Below are positions 52,854-63,756 of a stretch of 64,000 bases of DNA, one piece after another. The notes below the pieces were generated by a model. It was not told the DNA's origin and did no database searches. It saw only the letters and a program-made list of their open reading frames with translations. Each line of letters opens with the position of its first letter. Position 1 is the stretch's first letter. Made by a program: the position numbers and the translations under genes. The DNA comes from Nocardioides marinus (lineage in GTDB: Bacteria; Pseudomonadota; Alphaproteobacteria; Rhodobacterales; Rhodobacteraceae), in assembly GCA_019801415.1 (NCBI GenBank), contig JAHVJD010000003.1:124001-188000 (forward strand). Reading direction: 5' to 3'.

Positions 52854-55800
52854 TGACCCGCAACAAGGCGTCCGAGGCGCAGTTCCGCGCCGCGCGTCCC
52901 GATGCCTCGACCTGGCTGGCGGCCAATGCGGGCTCGGGCAAGACCAAGGTGCTGACCGACCGGGTGGCGCGGCTGTTGCTGAAGGGCGTGCAGCCGCAGC
53001 ATATCCTGTGCCTGACATATACCAAGGCCGCCGCCAGCGAGATGCAGAACCGGCTGTTCAAGCGGCTGGGCGAATGGGCGATGCTGGGCGATGCCGCGCT
53101 GATCGCCGCCCTCACCGATCTGGGCGAGGTCAGCACCGGGCCGACGGAACTGGCCCAGGCGCGCACGCTGTTTGCCCGCGCGATAGAAACCCCGGGCGGG
53201 CTGAAGATCCAGACCATCCACTCCTTCTGCGCCTCCCTGCTGCGCCGCTTTCCGCTGGAGGCCGGCGTCAGCCCGCAGTTTGCCGAGATGGACGACCGCG
53301 CAGGCCAGCTGCTGCGCGCCGAGATCATGGAGGATTTTGCCGAAGGGCCGCAGGCGGAGCTGTTGGACGCGTTGACCCGCCACGTCAGCGACAGCGATTT
53401 CGAGACGCTGACCGCCGCCATCTGCCAGCGCCGCGCCGATTTTGCCGAACCGGTGGACAGGAACGGGCTGCTGGAGCTGTTCGGCCTGCCCGAGGGCTTT
53501 GACGAGGCGGCGCTGGAGGCGCTGGTGTTCCTGGGGGGCGAAGCGGAGTTGCTGCAAGCCACCCGCACCATGCTGGCCGAAGGCGGCACCACCGACCAGC
53601 GCGCAGCCGACAAGCTGGCCGGCATCAGCGAACCGACACTGGCGGATTTGCCCGTGTTAGAGAGTGTTTTTCTGACTGGCGCCGGCGCCAAGGAGCCGTT
53701 CACCGCCAAGATCGGCAAGTTCCCGACCAAGAAGCTGCGCGAAGCCAATGTGGCGCTGATGGACCGGCTGGAGCCGCTGATGCGCCGCGTCGAGGACGCC
53801 CGCGCGCGGCGTCTGGCGCTGACGGCGGTGCGCAAGAGCCACGATCTGCACCGGTTCGCCGCCGCTTTTCTGCCGGAGTACGAGCGCCGCAAGCAGCTGC
53901 GCGGATGGCTCGACTTTGACGATCTGATCCTGAAGGCGCGGCAATTGCTGAACGACCCCGGCGTCGCCGCCTGGGTGTTGTACCGGCTGGACGGCGGCAT
54001 CGACCACATCCTGGTGGACGAGGCGCAGGACACCAGCCCGGTGCAATGGGACGTGATCGAGAAGCTGGCGCAGGAATTCACCGCCGGCGAGGGCGCGCGC
54101 TCGGACGTGGAGCGCACGATTTTCGTGGTCGGCGACAAGAAGCAGTCGATCTATTCCTTCCAGGGGGCCGACCCGGATGCCTTTGACCGAATGCAGAAGG
54201 AATTCGGACGGCGGCTGGCGGAAACCGGGGCCGGGTTGCAGGATGCCTCGCTGGAATTCTCGTTCCGCTCTTCCGCGGCGATCCTGAAACTGGTGGACCT
54301 GGTGTTCCGTGACAGCGCCCGCGCCGGCTTTCGCCCGGATGCGCTGCACCATGCCTTCAAATCCGACCTGCCGGGCCGCGTTGACCTGTGGCCTGTGGTC
54401 GAGAAGGTGGAGGATGACGAGGATCCCGACTGGACCAGCCCGGTCGACCGTCCCAGCAGCCGCCATCACACCGTGATCCTGGCGGAGCGCATCGCGCAGT
54501 CGATCAAGCAGATGATCGCGGACGGCGTCACCATTCCCGAAGATGGCGACAGCCCCGGCAGCTTTTGCCGGCGACCGGTGCAGGCGGGCGACTTTCTGAT
54601 CCTGGTGCAGCGGCGCTCGGAACTGTTCTCGGAGATCATCCGCGCCTGCAAGAATGCCGAGCTGCCCATCGCCGGCGCCGACCGGCTGAAGGTCGGGGCG
54701 GAGCTGGCGGTGAAGGACATCGCGGCGCTGCTGCGCTTTCTGGCGCTGCCCGAAGACTCCCTGTCACTGGCCGAGGCACTGAAATCGCCGCTGTTCGGCT
54801 GGAGCGAGCAGGCGCTGTTTGACCTCGCCCACCGGCGGGAGGACAGGTACCTGTGGCCGGCCCTGCGCGCCCGCGCGGCGGAGTTTCCCGAAACCATGGC
54901 GGTGCTGAACGACCTGCGCGCCAATGCCGATTTCCTGCGACCCTTCGACCTGATCGAACGCATCCTGACCCGGCACGGCGGGCGGCAGAAACTGCTGGGG
55001 CGGCTGGGGACCGAAGCCGAGGACGGCATCAACGCGCTGCTGTCGCAGGCGCTGGCCTATGAGCGAACCGATGTGCCCAGCCTGACCGGGTTCCTTGTGT
55101 GGATGCAGACCGATGATCTGGAGATCAAGCGGCAGATGGGCGCGGCCGGCAACATGATCCGGGTGATGTCGGTGCATGGCTCCAAGGGGCTGGAGGCGCC
55201 GATCGTGATCCTGCCCGATACCGGCAAGCGGCGCGCGCCAAGCGATGCCGAGATCATGCTGGCCGAGGGCACCCCGGTCTGGCGGCTGCCGAAGGAGCAG
55301 ATGCCGACCGCCATGCAGGAGGCGCGCGAGGCGGCGCAGGAGAAGCTGCAGAACGAACGCCTGCGGCTGCTGTATGTGGCTCTGACACGGGCGGAAAAGT
55401 GGCTGATCGTGGCTGCGGCCGGCGACGTCGGCGAGGCCGGGGACAGCTGGTACCGCATGGTGGAAACCGCCATGAAGGACGGCGGTGCGGTGGAATGCGA
55501 TCTGGGTGGGCAGACCGGTCTGCGGCTGCATCACGGCGACTGGGACGGGTTGCCGTTGGTGGTACCGCCCGCTGCCGAGACCGTTACCCATAGCCTGCCG
55601 GAGTTGTTCCGCAAACCGGCCGCGCCCTATGTGGCGCCGGCGGCCGCGATCAGCCCGTCTGATCTGGGCGGTGCCAAGGCGCTGCCCGGCGAGCAGGGCC
55701 TGGACGAGGACGCCGCCAAATCCCGCGGCAGCCGCCTGCATCTGCTGCTGGAGCACCTGCCAGGACAGCCGAACGAGAGCTGGCCGCAGCTGGCGCAGAA

Positions 55801-56203
55801 CCTGTTGCAGGATGCGGCCGACAGCGCCGAGCTGCTCGCCGAGGCGCAGGCGGTGCTGAACCAGCCCGCGCTGGCGCCCGTTTTTGCCGCCGAGGCCCTG
55901 GCCGAAGTGCCGCTGAGCGCGGATCTGGACGGGGTGCGAATACACGGCGTGATCGACCGCCTGATCGTCAGCCCGGACCGGGTGCTGGCGGTGGACTTCA
56001 AATCCAATGCCACCGTGCCGACCTCACCGCAGCAGTGTCCCGAAGGGGTGTTGCGCCAGATGGGCGCCTATGCCCATGCGCTGGCGCAGATCTATCCCGA
56101 GCGGGCGATCGAAACCGCAATCTTGTGGACCCGGACGGCGCAGCTGATGCCACTGCCGCACGAGCTCGTGATTGCGGCCTTGCGACGCTACGCGGAACCT
56201 TGA
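52850..56203 (+). CDS. addA: Helicase-nuclease subunit AddA
   Basis: UvrD-like helicase plus nuclease partner of AddB. The 1117-residue protein has Walker A AGSGKT at 27-32, motif Ia [12 protein letters not shown], motif [16 protein letters not shown] (about 388-401), motif [18 protein letters not shown], helicase motifs V/VI ([33 protein letters not shown]) and a C-terminal RecB-type nuclease with [24 protein letters not shown] 52850 fits GGAGG spacing and overlaps the addB stop. Confidence 0.96.
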   Translation: MMTRNKASEAQFRAARPDASTWLAANAGSGKTKVLTDRVARLLLKGVQPQHILCLTYTKAAASEMQNRLFKRLGEWAMLGDAALIAALTDLGEVSTGPTELAQARTLFARAIETPGGLKIQTIHSFCASLLRRFPLEAGVSPQFAEMDDRAGQLLRAEIMEDFAEGPQAELLDALTRHVSDSDFETLTAAICQRRADFAEPVDRNGLLELFGLPEGFDEAALEALVFLGGEAELLQATRTMLAEGGTTDQRAADKLAGISEPTLADLPVLESVFLTGAGAKEPFTAKIGKFPTKKLREANVALMDRLEPLMRRVEDARARRLALTAVRKSHDLHRFAAAFLPEYERRKQLRGWLDFDDLILKARQLLNDPGVAAWVLYRLDGGIDHILVDEAQDTSPVQWDVIEKLAQEFTAGEGARSDVERTIFVVGDKKQSIYSFQGADPDAFDRMQKEFGRRLAETGAGLQDASLEFSFRSSAAILKLVDLVFRDSARAGFRPDALHHAFKSDLPGRVDLWPVVEKVEDDEDPDWTSPVDRPSSRHHTVILAERIAQSIKQMIADGVTIPEDGDSPGSFCRRPVQAGDFLILVQRRSELFSEIIRACKNAELPIAGADRLKVGAELAVKDIAALLRFLALPEDSLSLAEALKSPLFGWSEQALFDLAHRREDRYLWPALRARAAEFPETMAVLNDLRANADFLRPFDLIERILTRHGGRQKLLGRLGTEAEDGINALLSQALAYERTDVPSLTGFLVWMQTDDLEIKRQMGAAGNMIRVMSVHGSKGLEAPIVILPDTGKRRAPSDAEIMLAEGTPVWRLPKEQMPTAMQEAREAAQEKLQNERLRLLYVALTRAEKWLIVAAAGDVGEAGDSWYRMVETAMKDGGAVECDLGGQTGLRLHHGDWDGLPLVVPPAAETVTHSLPELFRKPAAPYVAPAAAISPSDLGGAKALPGEQGLDEDAAKSRGSRLHLLLEHLPGQPNESWPQLAQNLLQDAADSAELLAEAQAVLNQPALAPVFAAEALAEVPLSADLDGVRIHGVIDRLIVSPDRVLAVDFKSNATVPTSPQQCPEGVLRQMGAYAHALAQIYPERAIETAILWTRTAQLMPLPHELVIAALRRYAEP

Positions 56204-56265
56204 CGATCCGTAAAGCCGTACCTAGGTTCCAACTCCAGTTGCCACACACTCATGGAGACATGCAT

Positions 56266-56586
56266 ATGTCCACCGTAGCCGTCACCGACGCCACCTTTGA
56301 CGCTGAAGTCAAGAACTCCGATATCCCCGTCGTGGTGGATTTCTGGGCCGAATGGTGCGGCCCTTGTAAGCAGATCGGCCCCGCTCTCGAAGAGCTGGCC
56401 GCGGAATTCGACGGCAAGGTCAAGATTGCCAAGGTCGATGTCGACAACAACCCCAACGCCGCTGCGGCCATGGGCGTGCGCGGCATCCCGGCGCTGTTCA
56501 TCTTCAAGGATGGTCAGGTCGTCTCGAACCGCGCGGGCGCTGCACCCAAGGCCGCCCTGCAGAGCTGGATCGAAGAATCCATCTGA
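56266..56586 (+). CDS. trxA: Thioredoxin
   Basis: Disulfide reductant, 106 residues. Active site WCGPC at residues 30-34; the cis-Pro loop GIPALFIF and the end ALQSWIEES are as in thioredoxin 1. I choose ATG 56266 because GGAGA lies 7 nt upstream; ATG 56260 would be too close. Follows addA by 62 nt. Confidence 0.97.
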   Translation: MSTVAVTDATFDAEVKNSDIPVVVDFWAEWCGPCKQIGPALEELAAEFDGKVKIAKVDVDNNPNAAAAMGVRGIPALFIFKDGQVVSNRAGAAPKAALQSWIEESI

Positions 56587-56609
56587 TCCGGCACCGAAAC
56601 CGGACCATC

Positions 56610-56640
56610 AAAGGGCTGTCCCGCGCGGGCAGCCCTTTTT
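56610..56640 (+). terminator. Terminator of trxA
   Basis: AAAGGGCTG-T-CCCG pairs with CGGG-CAGCCCTTT, a 13-bp stem with one bulge and a 3-nt loop, then five T, 23 nt after the trxA stop. Confidence 0.92.
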
Positions 56641-56700
56641 ATTTGCGACTTTATTTGCCGCCGACTGCGGCCAGTGAACAAAATCCGGGATGCAAACATG

Positions 56701-56726
56701 AAAAAAGCCGCCCATGCGGGGCGGCT
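56701..56726 (-). terminator. Terminator of the DUF1127 gene
   Basis: On the minus strand: 8-bp stem AGCCGCCC and complement, 5-nt loop, followed by six T, 28 nt after the stop. Confidence 0.9.
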
Positions 56727-56754
56727 CTTGATACAGGCGCGAGCAGGTGACTGC

Positions 56755-56946
56755 TTACAGCGCCGCAATGTCCGAACGGGTCAGACCAATGTCGTCCAGC
56801 TGTGCATCGGACAGCTGCGACAGCAGCTTGCGGGTCCGGCGGCTTTCGTTCCACTCGATCAGGTTGCTCTTGGCATTCAAGATGGCATCAACCACGCGGA
56901 GAACGGTGACTGCTCCGAGCGGCGCGTAGATGTTCGCGGTCGTCAT
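56755..56946 (-). CDS. DUF1127 small protein
   Basis: A 63-residue protein ending in the DUF1127 motif (WNESRRTRKLLSQLSDAQLDDIGLTRSDIAAL, residues 32-63), here slightly diverged. Such small proteins occur in several copies in alphaproteobacteria; Arg-rich relatives bind RNA and affect phosphate, carbon and sRNA metabolism. Its own terminator marks it as a separate unit. Divergent from hslV. Confidence 0.85.
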   Translation of the reverse strand: MTTANIYAPLGAVTVLRVVDAILNAKSNLIEWNESRRTRKLLSQLSDAQLDDIGLTRSDIAAL

Positions 56947-57124
56947 TTGCGCATATCCTTCAAAGAAACAGCCGACCCTGTGCCGGTTGTGAGGCTGATT
57001 TAGGACTTGAGGCCGAGTCCCACAATTGCTGGATTCTCAGCCCCGCTCTGCGTTCGCTGCATGGCAGCAACGGTCGCCACCCGGCAGCGGCCTGCCGGCC
57101 GTCACCGGCCGCGGCTGGGGTTCA

Positions 57125-57153
57125 CTTGTACCGGCGCGGGGTTACGGCCATAT
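57125..57153 (+). promoter_or_regulatory. Heat-shock (RpoH-type) promoter of hslVU
   Basis: CTTGTA at 57125-57130, 17-nt spacer, CCATAT at 57148-57153, close to the sigma-32 pattern CTTG-N-CCATNT. The hslV ATG is 24 nt after the -10, leaving a short leader. Heat control of hslVU is well known, so this fits, but it has not been tested. Confidence 0.55.
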
Positions 57154-57177
57154 AAGGGGCAACAAACGGAGACATTC

Positions 57178-57741
57178 ATGGCAGACGATCAATTCCCCGG
57201 CTGGCACGGCACCACCATCATCGGTGTCAAGAAAGATGGCCAGGTGGTCATTGCCGGCGACGGTCAGGTGTCGCTGGGACAAACAGTCATCAAGGGCACG
57301 GCGCGCAAGGTACGCCGCCTGTCGCCGGGCGGCTTTGACGTGGTGGCGGGCTTTGCCGGCTCCACCGCCGATGCCTTTACCCTGCTGGAACGGCTGGAAG
57401 CCAAGCTGGAGGCAACCCCCGGCCAGCTGGCCCGCGCCAGCGTCGAGCTGGCCAAGGACTGGCGCACCGACAAGTACCTGCAGAAACTGGAGGCGATGCT
57501 GATCGTCACCGACGGCAGCGACATGTTCGTCATCACCGGCGCCGGCGACGTGCTGGAACCGGAACATGACGTGGCCGCCATCGGCTCGGGCGGCAATTTC
57601 GCGCTGGCAGCGGCGCGCGGCATGATGGACAGCGACAAATCGGCCGAAACCGTCGCCCGCGAGGCGATGGCGATTGCCGCCGACATCTGTGTCTACACCA
57701 ATGGCAACCTGACCGTGGAAACCATCGGCCGGGACCGTTGA
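57178..57741 (+). CDS. hslV: ATP-dependent protease subunit HslV
   Basis: Peptidase core of the HslVU protease. The 187-residue protein has an 11-residue leader before HGTTI, so the catalytic N-terminal Thr would be exposed by processing at Thr12, as in other alphaproteobacterial HslV. Family blocks [28 protein letters not shown] and [15 protein letters not shown] follow. ATG 57178 behind GGAGA. The gene after it is not hslU but a membrane protein; hslU is one gene further. Confidence 0.96.
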   Translation: MADDQFPGWHGTTIIGVKKDGQVVIAGDGQVSLGQTVIKGTARKVRRLSPGGFDVVAGFAGSTADAFTLLERLEAKLEATPGQLARASVELAKDWRTDKYLQKLEAMLIVTDGSDMFVITGAGDVLEPEHDVAAIGSGGNFALAAARGMMDSDKSAETVAREAMAIAADICVYTNGNLTVETIGRDR

Positions 57742-57742
57742 G

Positions 57743-58813
57743 GTGACCCAGCTGGACCAGAACGACCTGCGCGCCGCCGTCGGCTCGGGCCTGTTGACCG
57801 AGGCCCAGGCGGCGACGCTGATGGCGCTGGCCCATAGCCGCCGCGGCGCGCGCGAAAATCTGGCGCCGGGCGACGAACCTTTTGAGCTGTTCAAGGGGTT
57901 CAACGAGATCTTCATCGTCATTGGCCTGCTGATCCTGGCCTCGGGCTGGGCCGGCGTGACCGCGGTGGATCTGGCCGGCTCGGTCGGTGGTTACCAGGCC
58001 AAGGCAGTCTATTCCGCCGCCCTCGGCGCGGCGGTGCTATGGGGGCTGGCGGAATACTTCATCCGCCGCCGCCGCATGATCGCGCCCGCGATTGCCCTGT
58101 CGCTGATGTGGGCCGCCAATGCCGGCATTGGCCTGACCGCGCAGTTTGCCGAACCCTTCATGATTGCGCAGAACGATTTCACCAGCCTGCCGCTGCCCTT
58201 CGCGCTGGCGACGGCGGCGGTGGCGCTGTTCTGGCTGCGTTTCCGGGTGCCCTTCGCCATGGCGCTGATCGCCATGGGCGTTTTTGGCCTCGCGCTGCTG
58301 ATGGGCGCGATCCGGGCCGGCACCCCGGCCAGCCTCGGCGATCTGTTCCTGCTGTCCGCCAGCGGCCCCTTTGCCTGGATCACCCTGGCGGTGGGGCTTG
58401 CGGTCTTTGCCATGGCGATGGTCTTTGATCTCAGCGATCCGCATCGCGTCACCCGGCGCTCTGCCCAGGGGTTCTGGCTGCATGTGGTTGCCGCGCCCGC
58501 GCTGGTCAACACCATCGCGCTGAGCCTGCTGGCAAAGGGCACCGAGACCGCCAACCTGCTGCTGCTGGGCGTGTTGCTATTCTTTGCGCTGGTCGCCATC
58601 GTGATCGACCGGCGGTCGTTCCTAATTGCCGCGATCGGCTACAGCGTGACGCTGGCCGGCACCGTGTTCAGCAGCGACGGCGCTGCTATGACCATCCTGG
58701 TGCTGGGCCTTGTTCTTGTCATCCTGGGCGCTTTCTGGAGCCGCATCCGCGCCGCGCTGCTTGCGCCCCTCTCCAACGTGCTGCCGCTAGACCGGCTGCC
58801 CCCCTCTCATTGA
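57743..58813 (+). CDS. Polytopic membrane protein between hslV and hslU, function unknown
   Basis: A 356-residue protein with a soluble N-terminus ([19 protein letters not shown] at residues 17-35, resembling DUF2157-type starts) and about ten hydrophobic segments from residue 55 to 345. GTG start one nt after the hslV stop; it ends 13 nt before hslU. Placement suggests co-expression with HslVU; whether it has a link to proteolysis or heat stress is unknown. I do not recognise catalytic motifs. Confidence 0.85.
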   Translation: MTQLDQNDLRAAVGSGLLTEAQAATLMALAHSRRGARENLAPGDEPFELFKGFNEIFIVIGLLILASGWAGVTAVDLAGSVGGYQAKAVYSAALGAAVLWGLAEYFIRRRRMIAPAIALSLMWAANAGIGLTAQFAEPFMIAQNDFTSLPLPFALATAAVALFWLRFRVPFAMALIAMGVFGLALLMGAIRAGTPASLGDLFLLSASGPFAWITLAVGLAVFAMAMVFDLSDPHRVTRRSAQGFWLHVVAAPALVNTIALSLLAKGTETANLLLLGVLLFFALVAIVIDRRSFLIAAIGYSVTLAGTVFSSDGAAMTILVLGLVLVILGAFWSRIRAALLAPLSNVLPLDRLPPSH

Positions 58814-58826
58814 AGCGAAGATACCC

Positions 58827-60134
58827 ATGACCGATCTGACACCCCGCGAAATCGTCTCGGAGCTGGACCGTTTCATCATCGGCCAGAAGGAAGCCAAGCG
58901 CGCCGTTGCGGTCGCCCTGCGCAGCCGCTGGCGGCGCAAGCTGCTGGATGATGACCTGCGCGACGAGGTCTACCCGAAGAACATCCTGATGATCGGCCCC
59001 ACCGGCGTCGGCAAGACCGAGATCAGCCGTCGCCTGGCCAAGCTGGCCCGCGCCCCCTTCATCAAGGTCGAGGCCACCAAGTTCACCGAGGTCGGCTATG
59101 TCGGCCGCGATGTGGAGCAGATCATCCGCGACCTGGTCGACAACGCCATCGCCCAGACCCGCGAATACATGCGCGAGGAGGTCAAGGCCAATGCCCACAA
59201 GGCGGCCGAGGACCGGGTGCTGGAGGCGATCGCCGGCAGTGACGCGCGCGAAGCCACCCGCGAGATGTTCCGCAAGAAGCTGAAATCGGGCGAGCTGGAC
59301 GACACGGTAATCGAGCTGGACGTGGCCGATACCTCCAACCCGATGGGGATGTTCGAAATCCCCGGCCAGCCAGGCGGCAACATGGGCATGCTGAACCTGG
59401 GCGACCTGTTCGGCAAGGCCATGGGCGGGCGCACCACGCGCAAGAAACTGACCGTCGCCGAGAGCTATGAAATCCTGATCAGCGAGGAGGCCGACAAGCT
59501 CCTCGATGACGAAACCGTCACCCGCACCGCGGTGGAATCGGTGGAGCAGAACGGCATCGTCTTCCTTGACGAGATCGACAAGGTCTGCGTGCGTCAGGAA
59601 ACCCGCGGCGGCGACGTCAGCCGCGAGGGCGTGCAGCGCGACCTGCTGCCGCTAATCGAGGGCACCACCGTCAGCACCAAGCACGGGCCGGTGAAGACCG
59701 ACCATATCCTGTTCATCGCCTCCGGCGCGTTCCACATCGCCAAACCGTCGGACCTGCTGCCGGAATTGCAGGGCCGGCTGCCGATCCGCGTCAACCTGCG
59801 CGCCCTGACCGAAGAGGATTTCGTACGCATCCTGACGGAAACCGACAACGCGCTGACCCGCCAGTACACGGCGCTGATGGAGACCGAAGAGGTCACCGTG
59901 ACCTTCACCGAAGACGGCATTGCAGCGCTGGCGCGCATCGCGGCCGAAGTGAACCAGACGGTCGAGAACATCGGCGCGCGGCGTCTCTACACGGTGATGG
60001 AACGGGTGTTCGAGGAACTGTCCTTTACCGCGCCGGATCGAGGTGGTGAAACCGTGACCGTGGACGCTGCGTTCGTGATGAAAAACCTGGGTGAGCTGGG
60101 ACGCTCGGCTGATGTCAGCCGCTACGTGCTGTAA
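58827..60134 (+). CDS. hslU: ATP-dependent protease ATPase subunit HslU
   Basis: AAA+ unfoldase that feeds HslV. The 435-residue protein begins [34 protein letters not shown]; Walker A GPTGVGKT at 57-64; Walker [12 protein letters not shown]; then [32 protein letters not shown] and the C-terminal end SADVSRYVL, which docks in HslV. RBS GAAG 8 nt before the ATG. Confidence 0.98.
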   Translation: MTDLTPREIVSELDRFIIGQKEAKRAVAVALRSRWRRKLLDDDLRDEVYPKNILMIGPTGVGKTEISRRLAKLARAPFIKVEATKFTEVGYVGRDVEQIIRDLVDNAIAQTREYMREEVKANAHKAAEDRVLEAIAGSDAREATREMFRKKLKSGELDDTVIELDVADTSNPMGMFEIPGQPGGNMGMLNLGDLFGKAMGGRTTRKKLTVAESYEILISEEADKLLDDETVTRTAVESVEQNGIVFLDEIDKVCVRQETRGGDVSREGVQRDLLPLIEGTTVSTKHGPVKTDHILFIASGAFHIAKPSDLLPELQGRLPIRVNLRALTEEDFVRILTETDNALTRQYTALMETEEVTVTFTEDGIAALARIAAEVNQTVENIGARRLYTVMERVFEELSFTAPDRGGETVTVDAAFVMKNLGELGRSADVSRYVL

Positions 60135-60212
60135 AGGCGCGGTTTCACATTCATACGCTTTGACATTGGCGGCAGGTGCAGTAGCCTGCCGCCAATTTAT
60201 TGAGGGTGAAAC

Positions 60213-61325
60213 ATGACTGCGCTGCGTCTTGCCTGCGGTATCCTGCTGCTGCTGGCCTCTTGCACGGATAGGAGTTTCACCCCGACGGTGCCGGAAGCGC
60301 TGGAACTGGGTACCCCAAAGACTGTCTTTGCCGCAACCAACCGTGGCGCGCTGCCAAATGGCAATTTCGGTGCCCAGCGGTCCGACGGTATGAGCCTGTT
60401 GGAACTGACCGTCTCCATCCCGCCGGAGCACAAGCCCGGCTCCCTGAAATTCGGCTACTCGGACCCCGATCCGGCAACCGAATTCACCATGGCCGGCCGG
60501 CGCCAGTTCGAGAGCGAAGCCGCGTTTTCCGCCCGGCTGCGTCGTGAGTTGTCCAAGCTGCCCGCCGATCAGCGCGACGTGACCGTCTTTGTGCATGGCT
60601 ACAACTCGACCCAGGCCGAAACCGCCTTTCGCGCGGCGCAATTGACCCATGACATCGAAATTCCCGGCGCCACGGTCATCTATTCCTGGCCCAGCAAGGG
60701 CAAGGCGCTTGGCTATGCCTATGACGGCGACAGCGCGCTCTACTCGCGTGATGGGCTGGAACATCTTCTGCGCAGCCTGCAACACTCGGGCGCGCGCCGG
60801 GTCATCGTGGTGGCGCATTCCATGGGTGGCTTCCTGACGATGGAAACGCTGCGCCAGATCGAGATCAAGTCGCCCGGCTGGACCGCACGCCATCTTGGCG
60901 GCGTGATCCTGATGTCGCCTGATCTGGATGTGGACGTCTTCAAGTCGCAGATGGAGAAATTCGCCGAAGTGCCGCAGCCCTTCCTGATCTTCTCCTCCCG
61001 CAAGGACCGGGTGTTGACCCTGTCCCAGCGCCTGCGGGGGCTGGACAACCGCGGCCGGCTGGGCAACCTCACCAGCATCGAGGAAATCAGCGACCTGCCG
61101 ATTGAATTCATCGATACCACCGCCTTTGCCGATGAGGCGGAATCAAAGCATTTCGTGGCCGCTTCCTCGCCGGCGCTGATTGCGCTGCTGAATGGTGCAC
61201 GTGAAACAAACGCCGCCTTTGCCCGCAATCCAGACGTGCTGCAGAAGCTGCTGCCCGGTCAGATCGTGATCCGCAACAATGCGATCAAGGTCTCTCTGAA
61301 AGATACCGTCGCGGCGGAGCGGTAA
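60213..61325 (+). CDS. DUF900-type alpha/beta hydrolase, probable lipoprotein
   Basis: A 370-residue alpha/beta hydrolase. A short signal ends in lipobox LLASC (Cys near residue 18), so it is likely anchored at the membrane. FVHGYNSTQAE (oxyanion region, about 128-138), nucleophile motif HSMGG, and acid Asp in MSPDLDVDV; a Lys-His pair (SKHFVA) near residue 316 could supply the catalytic His. Substrate unknown. Convergent with smr-like gene, 78 nt after hslU. Confidence 0.85.
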   Translation: MTALRLACGILLLLASCTDRSFTPTVPEALELGTPKTVFAATNRGALPNGNFGAQRSDGMSLLELTVSIPPEHKPGSLKFGYSDPDPATEFTMAGRRQFESEAAFSARLRRELSKLPADQRDVTVFVHGYNSTQAETAFRAAQLTHDIEIPGATVIYSWPSKGKALGYAYDGDSALYSRDGLEHLLRSLQHSGARRVIVVAHSMGGFLTMETLRQIEIKSPGWTARHLGGVILMSPDLDVDVFKSQMEKFAEVPQPFLIFSSRKDRVLTLSQRLRGLDNRGRLGNLTSIEEISDLPIEFIDTTAFADEAESKHFVAASSPALIALLNGARETNAAFARNPDVLQKLLPGQIVIRNNAIKVSLKDTVAAER

Positions 61326-61336
61326 CGGAAATCCCG

Positions 61337-61936
61337 TCAGCGGTTGCGACGGAGATAGACGTAGTAGGCGCCGCTTCCGCCGTGGCTAACATGGGCCGGC
61401 GTCACCTGCAGCACCGCCTGGGCCAAGGGCGGCAGCGACAGCCATTGCGGCACCCTGTGGCGCAACACCCCGCGCGGCACCGGCATCGGGCCCGGCTCGT
61501 CCCGGTCCTTGCCCTTGCCGGTGATCACCAGCACCAGCCGCTTGCCGGCCCCTTGTGATGACAGGATGAACCGGGTCAGGGCGGGGTGGGCAGCATCAAT
61601 CCGCATGCCGTGCAGGTCCAGCTTGCCTTCCGGGCGCAGCTTGCCACGCTTCATCCGCCGGAAGGCCTTCCCGTCCATCTGCACCGGTTCGCTCGCTAGG
61701 CTGCGCGCCAGCGAGGGCTTCAGGTCATGTTTCACCGGTTTGGAGCGGGCCCGGCTGCCGATTTCGAACTGATCCGGCAGCGGCGACACCTGCGGTTCGC
61801 GCGGCTTGCTGGTCTTGGCTGAAGGCTGGGCAGGGTAGGGCGACACGGATTTCGAGGCCGGCGACAGGCGCTCGGTCTGGCTTGCGACCTTTTTCCAAAG
61901 ATCGATCTCATCCTCTGTCAGCTTCCGGCGGCTCAT
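61337..61936 (-). CDS. Smr-domain protein
   Basis: A 199-residue protein with a disordered basic N-terminal half and a C-terminal Smr domain: LDLHGMRIDAA (the LDLHG motif, about residue 100), LVLVITGKGKD (the GKG motif) and a C-terminal end GAYYVYLRR. Smr domains cut or bind branched DNA or RNA. No MutS part is present. Follows mltA directly with no gap. Confidence 0.9.
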   Translation of the reverse strand: MSRRKLTEDEIDLWKKVASQTERLSPASKSVSPYPAQPSAKTSKPREPQVSPLPDQFEIGSRARSKPVKHDLKPSLARSLASEPVQMDGKAFRRMKRGKLRPEGKLDLHGMRIDAAHPALTRFILSSQGAGKRLVLVITGKGKDRDEPGPMPVPRGVLRHRVPQWLSLPPLAQAVLQVTPAHVSHGGSGAYYVYLRRNR

Positions 61937-62989
61937 TCAAAGATCTTCCGGCAGCATCGCATAGGCCCGCTGGATCGGCAGCAGCAGCACCATCCGCCCC
62001 GGGTCTTTCATGGTTCCCGCAGTCTCGCCGGCGGCATCGCCAGTTCCGACAAATATATCGGCACGCTGCGCGCCCTTGATGGCGGAACCGGTGTCCTGCG
62101 CGATCATCAGGCGGCGCAGCGGCATCTCTCCGTCCTTTTCCACCCAGACCGGCGCCCCAAGAGGCGTGTAGGCCGGATCAGCCGCGATACTGCGCATCGG
62201 CGTGACAGAGCGGTTCATTGCCCCCAGCGGCCCCTTGGAGGCGGCCACCCTACGAACCTCGCGAAAGAAGACGTAGGAGGGGTTGTGATACAGCAGCTCG
62301 CGCCCCTCCACGGGGTTGCGGCGCACCCAGGACTTGATCACCTGCGCGCTGACCTGGTGCAGGTTGTAGATGCCGCGGCGGACCAGCTCCTGTCCGATGG
62401 ATCGATAGGGGTGGCCATTGGCCCCGCCGTAGCCGACCCGGATCATCGAACCGTCCGGCAGGCGGATACGGCCGGAGCCCTGGATCTGCAGGAAGAACAG
62501 CTCCACCGGGTCATCCACCCAGGCAATTTCCAACCCGCGCCCTTCCATGACGCCGCTTTCCAGGATCTCGCGCCGGCTGAGCCACTGGTCCTTGCCGCGG
62601 GCCTCTGGCGGCATCCGGTAGACCGGATAGCGATAGCGTGCGCTGCGGTGCCGTGCGCCGTTCAACTCGGGCTCGAAATAGCCGGTAAAGAGGGCAGGGG
62701 AACCATCCTCGACCATGACCGGCCGGAAGAACAGCTCAAAAAAAGACCGCGCACCTTCGGGAGGCTGCGCTCGCGCGGCCTTGCACAACGCCTTCCAGTC
62801 GGGATCCTTCAGATCGCCACAGGTGCCCAGAAAGGTCTTCAGGGCAGCGGCGTGGTCATCTTCGGCCCAGCCATCCAGTTGCGAGAAGTCGAGGATGCTG
62901 TACACGGTGTCGGACTGCGCCTCGGAGGCGGTCATCGCGGCCGCTGCCACGGCAGCGACCCCAAGTGCCCCACGAAGCGCCGCAATCAT
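61937..62989 (-). CDS. mltA: Membrane-bound lytic transglycosylase A (MltA)
   Basis: Cuts peptidoglycan between MurNAc and GlcNAc with 1,6-anhydro product. The 350-residue protein has a Sec signal (residues 1-24, no lipobox Cys, so probably periplasmic rather than lipid-anchored), the MltA core (GYFEPELNGARHRSARYRYPVY; LFFLQIQGSGRIRLPDGS) and a C-terminal 3D domain with QDTGSAIKGAQRADIFVG containing the catalytic Asp. Starts overlap the Tim44-like stop (ATGA). Products could enter the AmgK/MurU recycling route encoded 13 kb away. Confidence 0.95.
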   Translation of the reverse strand: MIAALRGALGVAAVAAAAMTASEAQSDTVYSILDFSQLDGWAEDDHAAALKTFLGTCGDLKDPDWKALCKAARAQPPEGARSFFELFFRPVMVEDGSPALFTGYFEPELNGARHRSARYRYPVYRMPPEARGKDQWLSRREILESGVMEGRGLEIAWVDDPVELFFLQIQGSGRIRLPDGSMIRVGYGGANGHPYRSIGQELVRRGIYNLHQVSAQVIKSWVRRNPVEGRELLYHNPSYVFFREVRRVAASKGPLGAMNRSVTPMRSIAADPAYTPLGAPVWVEKDGEMPLRRLMIAQDTGSAIKGAQRADIFVGTGDAAGETAGTMKDPGRMVLLLPIQRAYAMLPEDL

Positions 62990-63642
62990 GCGTCCGTCGC
63001 AACCAGTTGCCAGTTGGGATCGTCGCTGCCCATGTCACGGGCAAAGACCCAGGTGTCCTTCTGGCGCTTCACGGCCTTCGGATCGCCTTCAACGATATTG
63101 CCGCTGCGATCCCGCACGACCGAGGTCAGCTCGGCCACGAAGCGCATGGTGATTTCCGCACGCCCGGTCTGGGCGTCAAACTGGGCATCCGCCAGGGTGG
63201 TTTCCCGCACGCCGATGAATTCTGCCTCGATCTTCAGGCCCTTGTCTTCCCGCTGGGCGACAGCCTCGACGAAGCTGTCAAAGACATCCTCGGCCAGGAA
63301 GGGCTGAATGCTGTCGAGGTCGCCATGTTCAAAGCCCATCACGATCATCTCGTAGGCACCGCGGGCCCCCTGCACGAAGTCCTGCACCTGGAACGAAGGT
63401 TCGGCGCGTTTCATCTCGGCCAGAGCCTGGGCCTGCGGGCTGCCTTCCGCTACGTAATCGGTGATGTCACGGTCGGGTCCGCCCTCGATCACTTCCAGAT
63501 CAGGGCGTCGGCTGCGCGCCTCGGACTGGGGCACAGGTGGCTTTTCAAAGCCCTCGCGTGTTCCCAACACGCTTTTCAAGCGCAGGATCAGAAACACGGC
63601 AATTCCTGCCAGAACCAAAAGCTGAATCACAGGCGACTCCAT
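62986..63642 (-). CDS. Tim44/TimA-family protein
   Basis: A 218-residue protein: N-terminal TM helix (residues 4-20), a disordered linker, then a Tim44-type domain (about 85-215) with FVQGARGAYEMIVMGFEHGDLDSIQPFLAEDVFDSF and RFVAELTSVVRD. It is the bacterial relative of the mitochondrial import factor Tim44; role in bacteria unclear, possibly membrane protein or envelope assembly. Upstream of mltA and smr in one transcript; divergent from fxsA, as usual in this order. Confidence 0.9.
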   Translation of the reverse strand: MESPVIQLLVLAGIAVFLILRLKSVLGTREGFEKPPVPQSEARSRRPDLEVIEGGPDRDITDYVAEGSPQAQALAEMKRAEPSFQVQDFVQGARGAYEMIVMGFEHGDLDSIQPFLAEDVFDSFVEAVAQREDKGLKIEAEFIGVRETTLADAQFDAQTGRAEITMRFVAELTSVVRDRSGNIVEGDPKAVKRQKDTWVFARDMGSDDPNWQLVATDA

Positions 63643-63756
63643 GGAAACCTCATGCTAGGCGTTCGTGCTTTGTTTGAAACCAAAGCGTTCAGACCTTATG
63701 TAGGTGACGGGCGGGGGCAAGTCTACCGCTCCGGCGAATGATCTCAAGGAAAGCCA

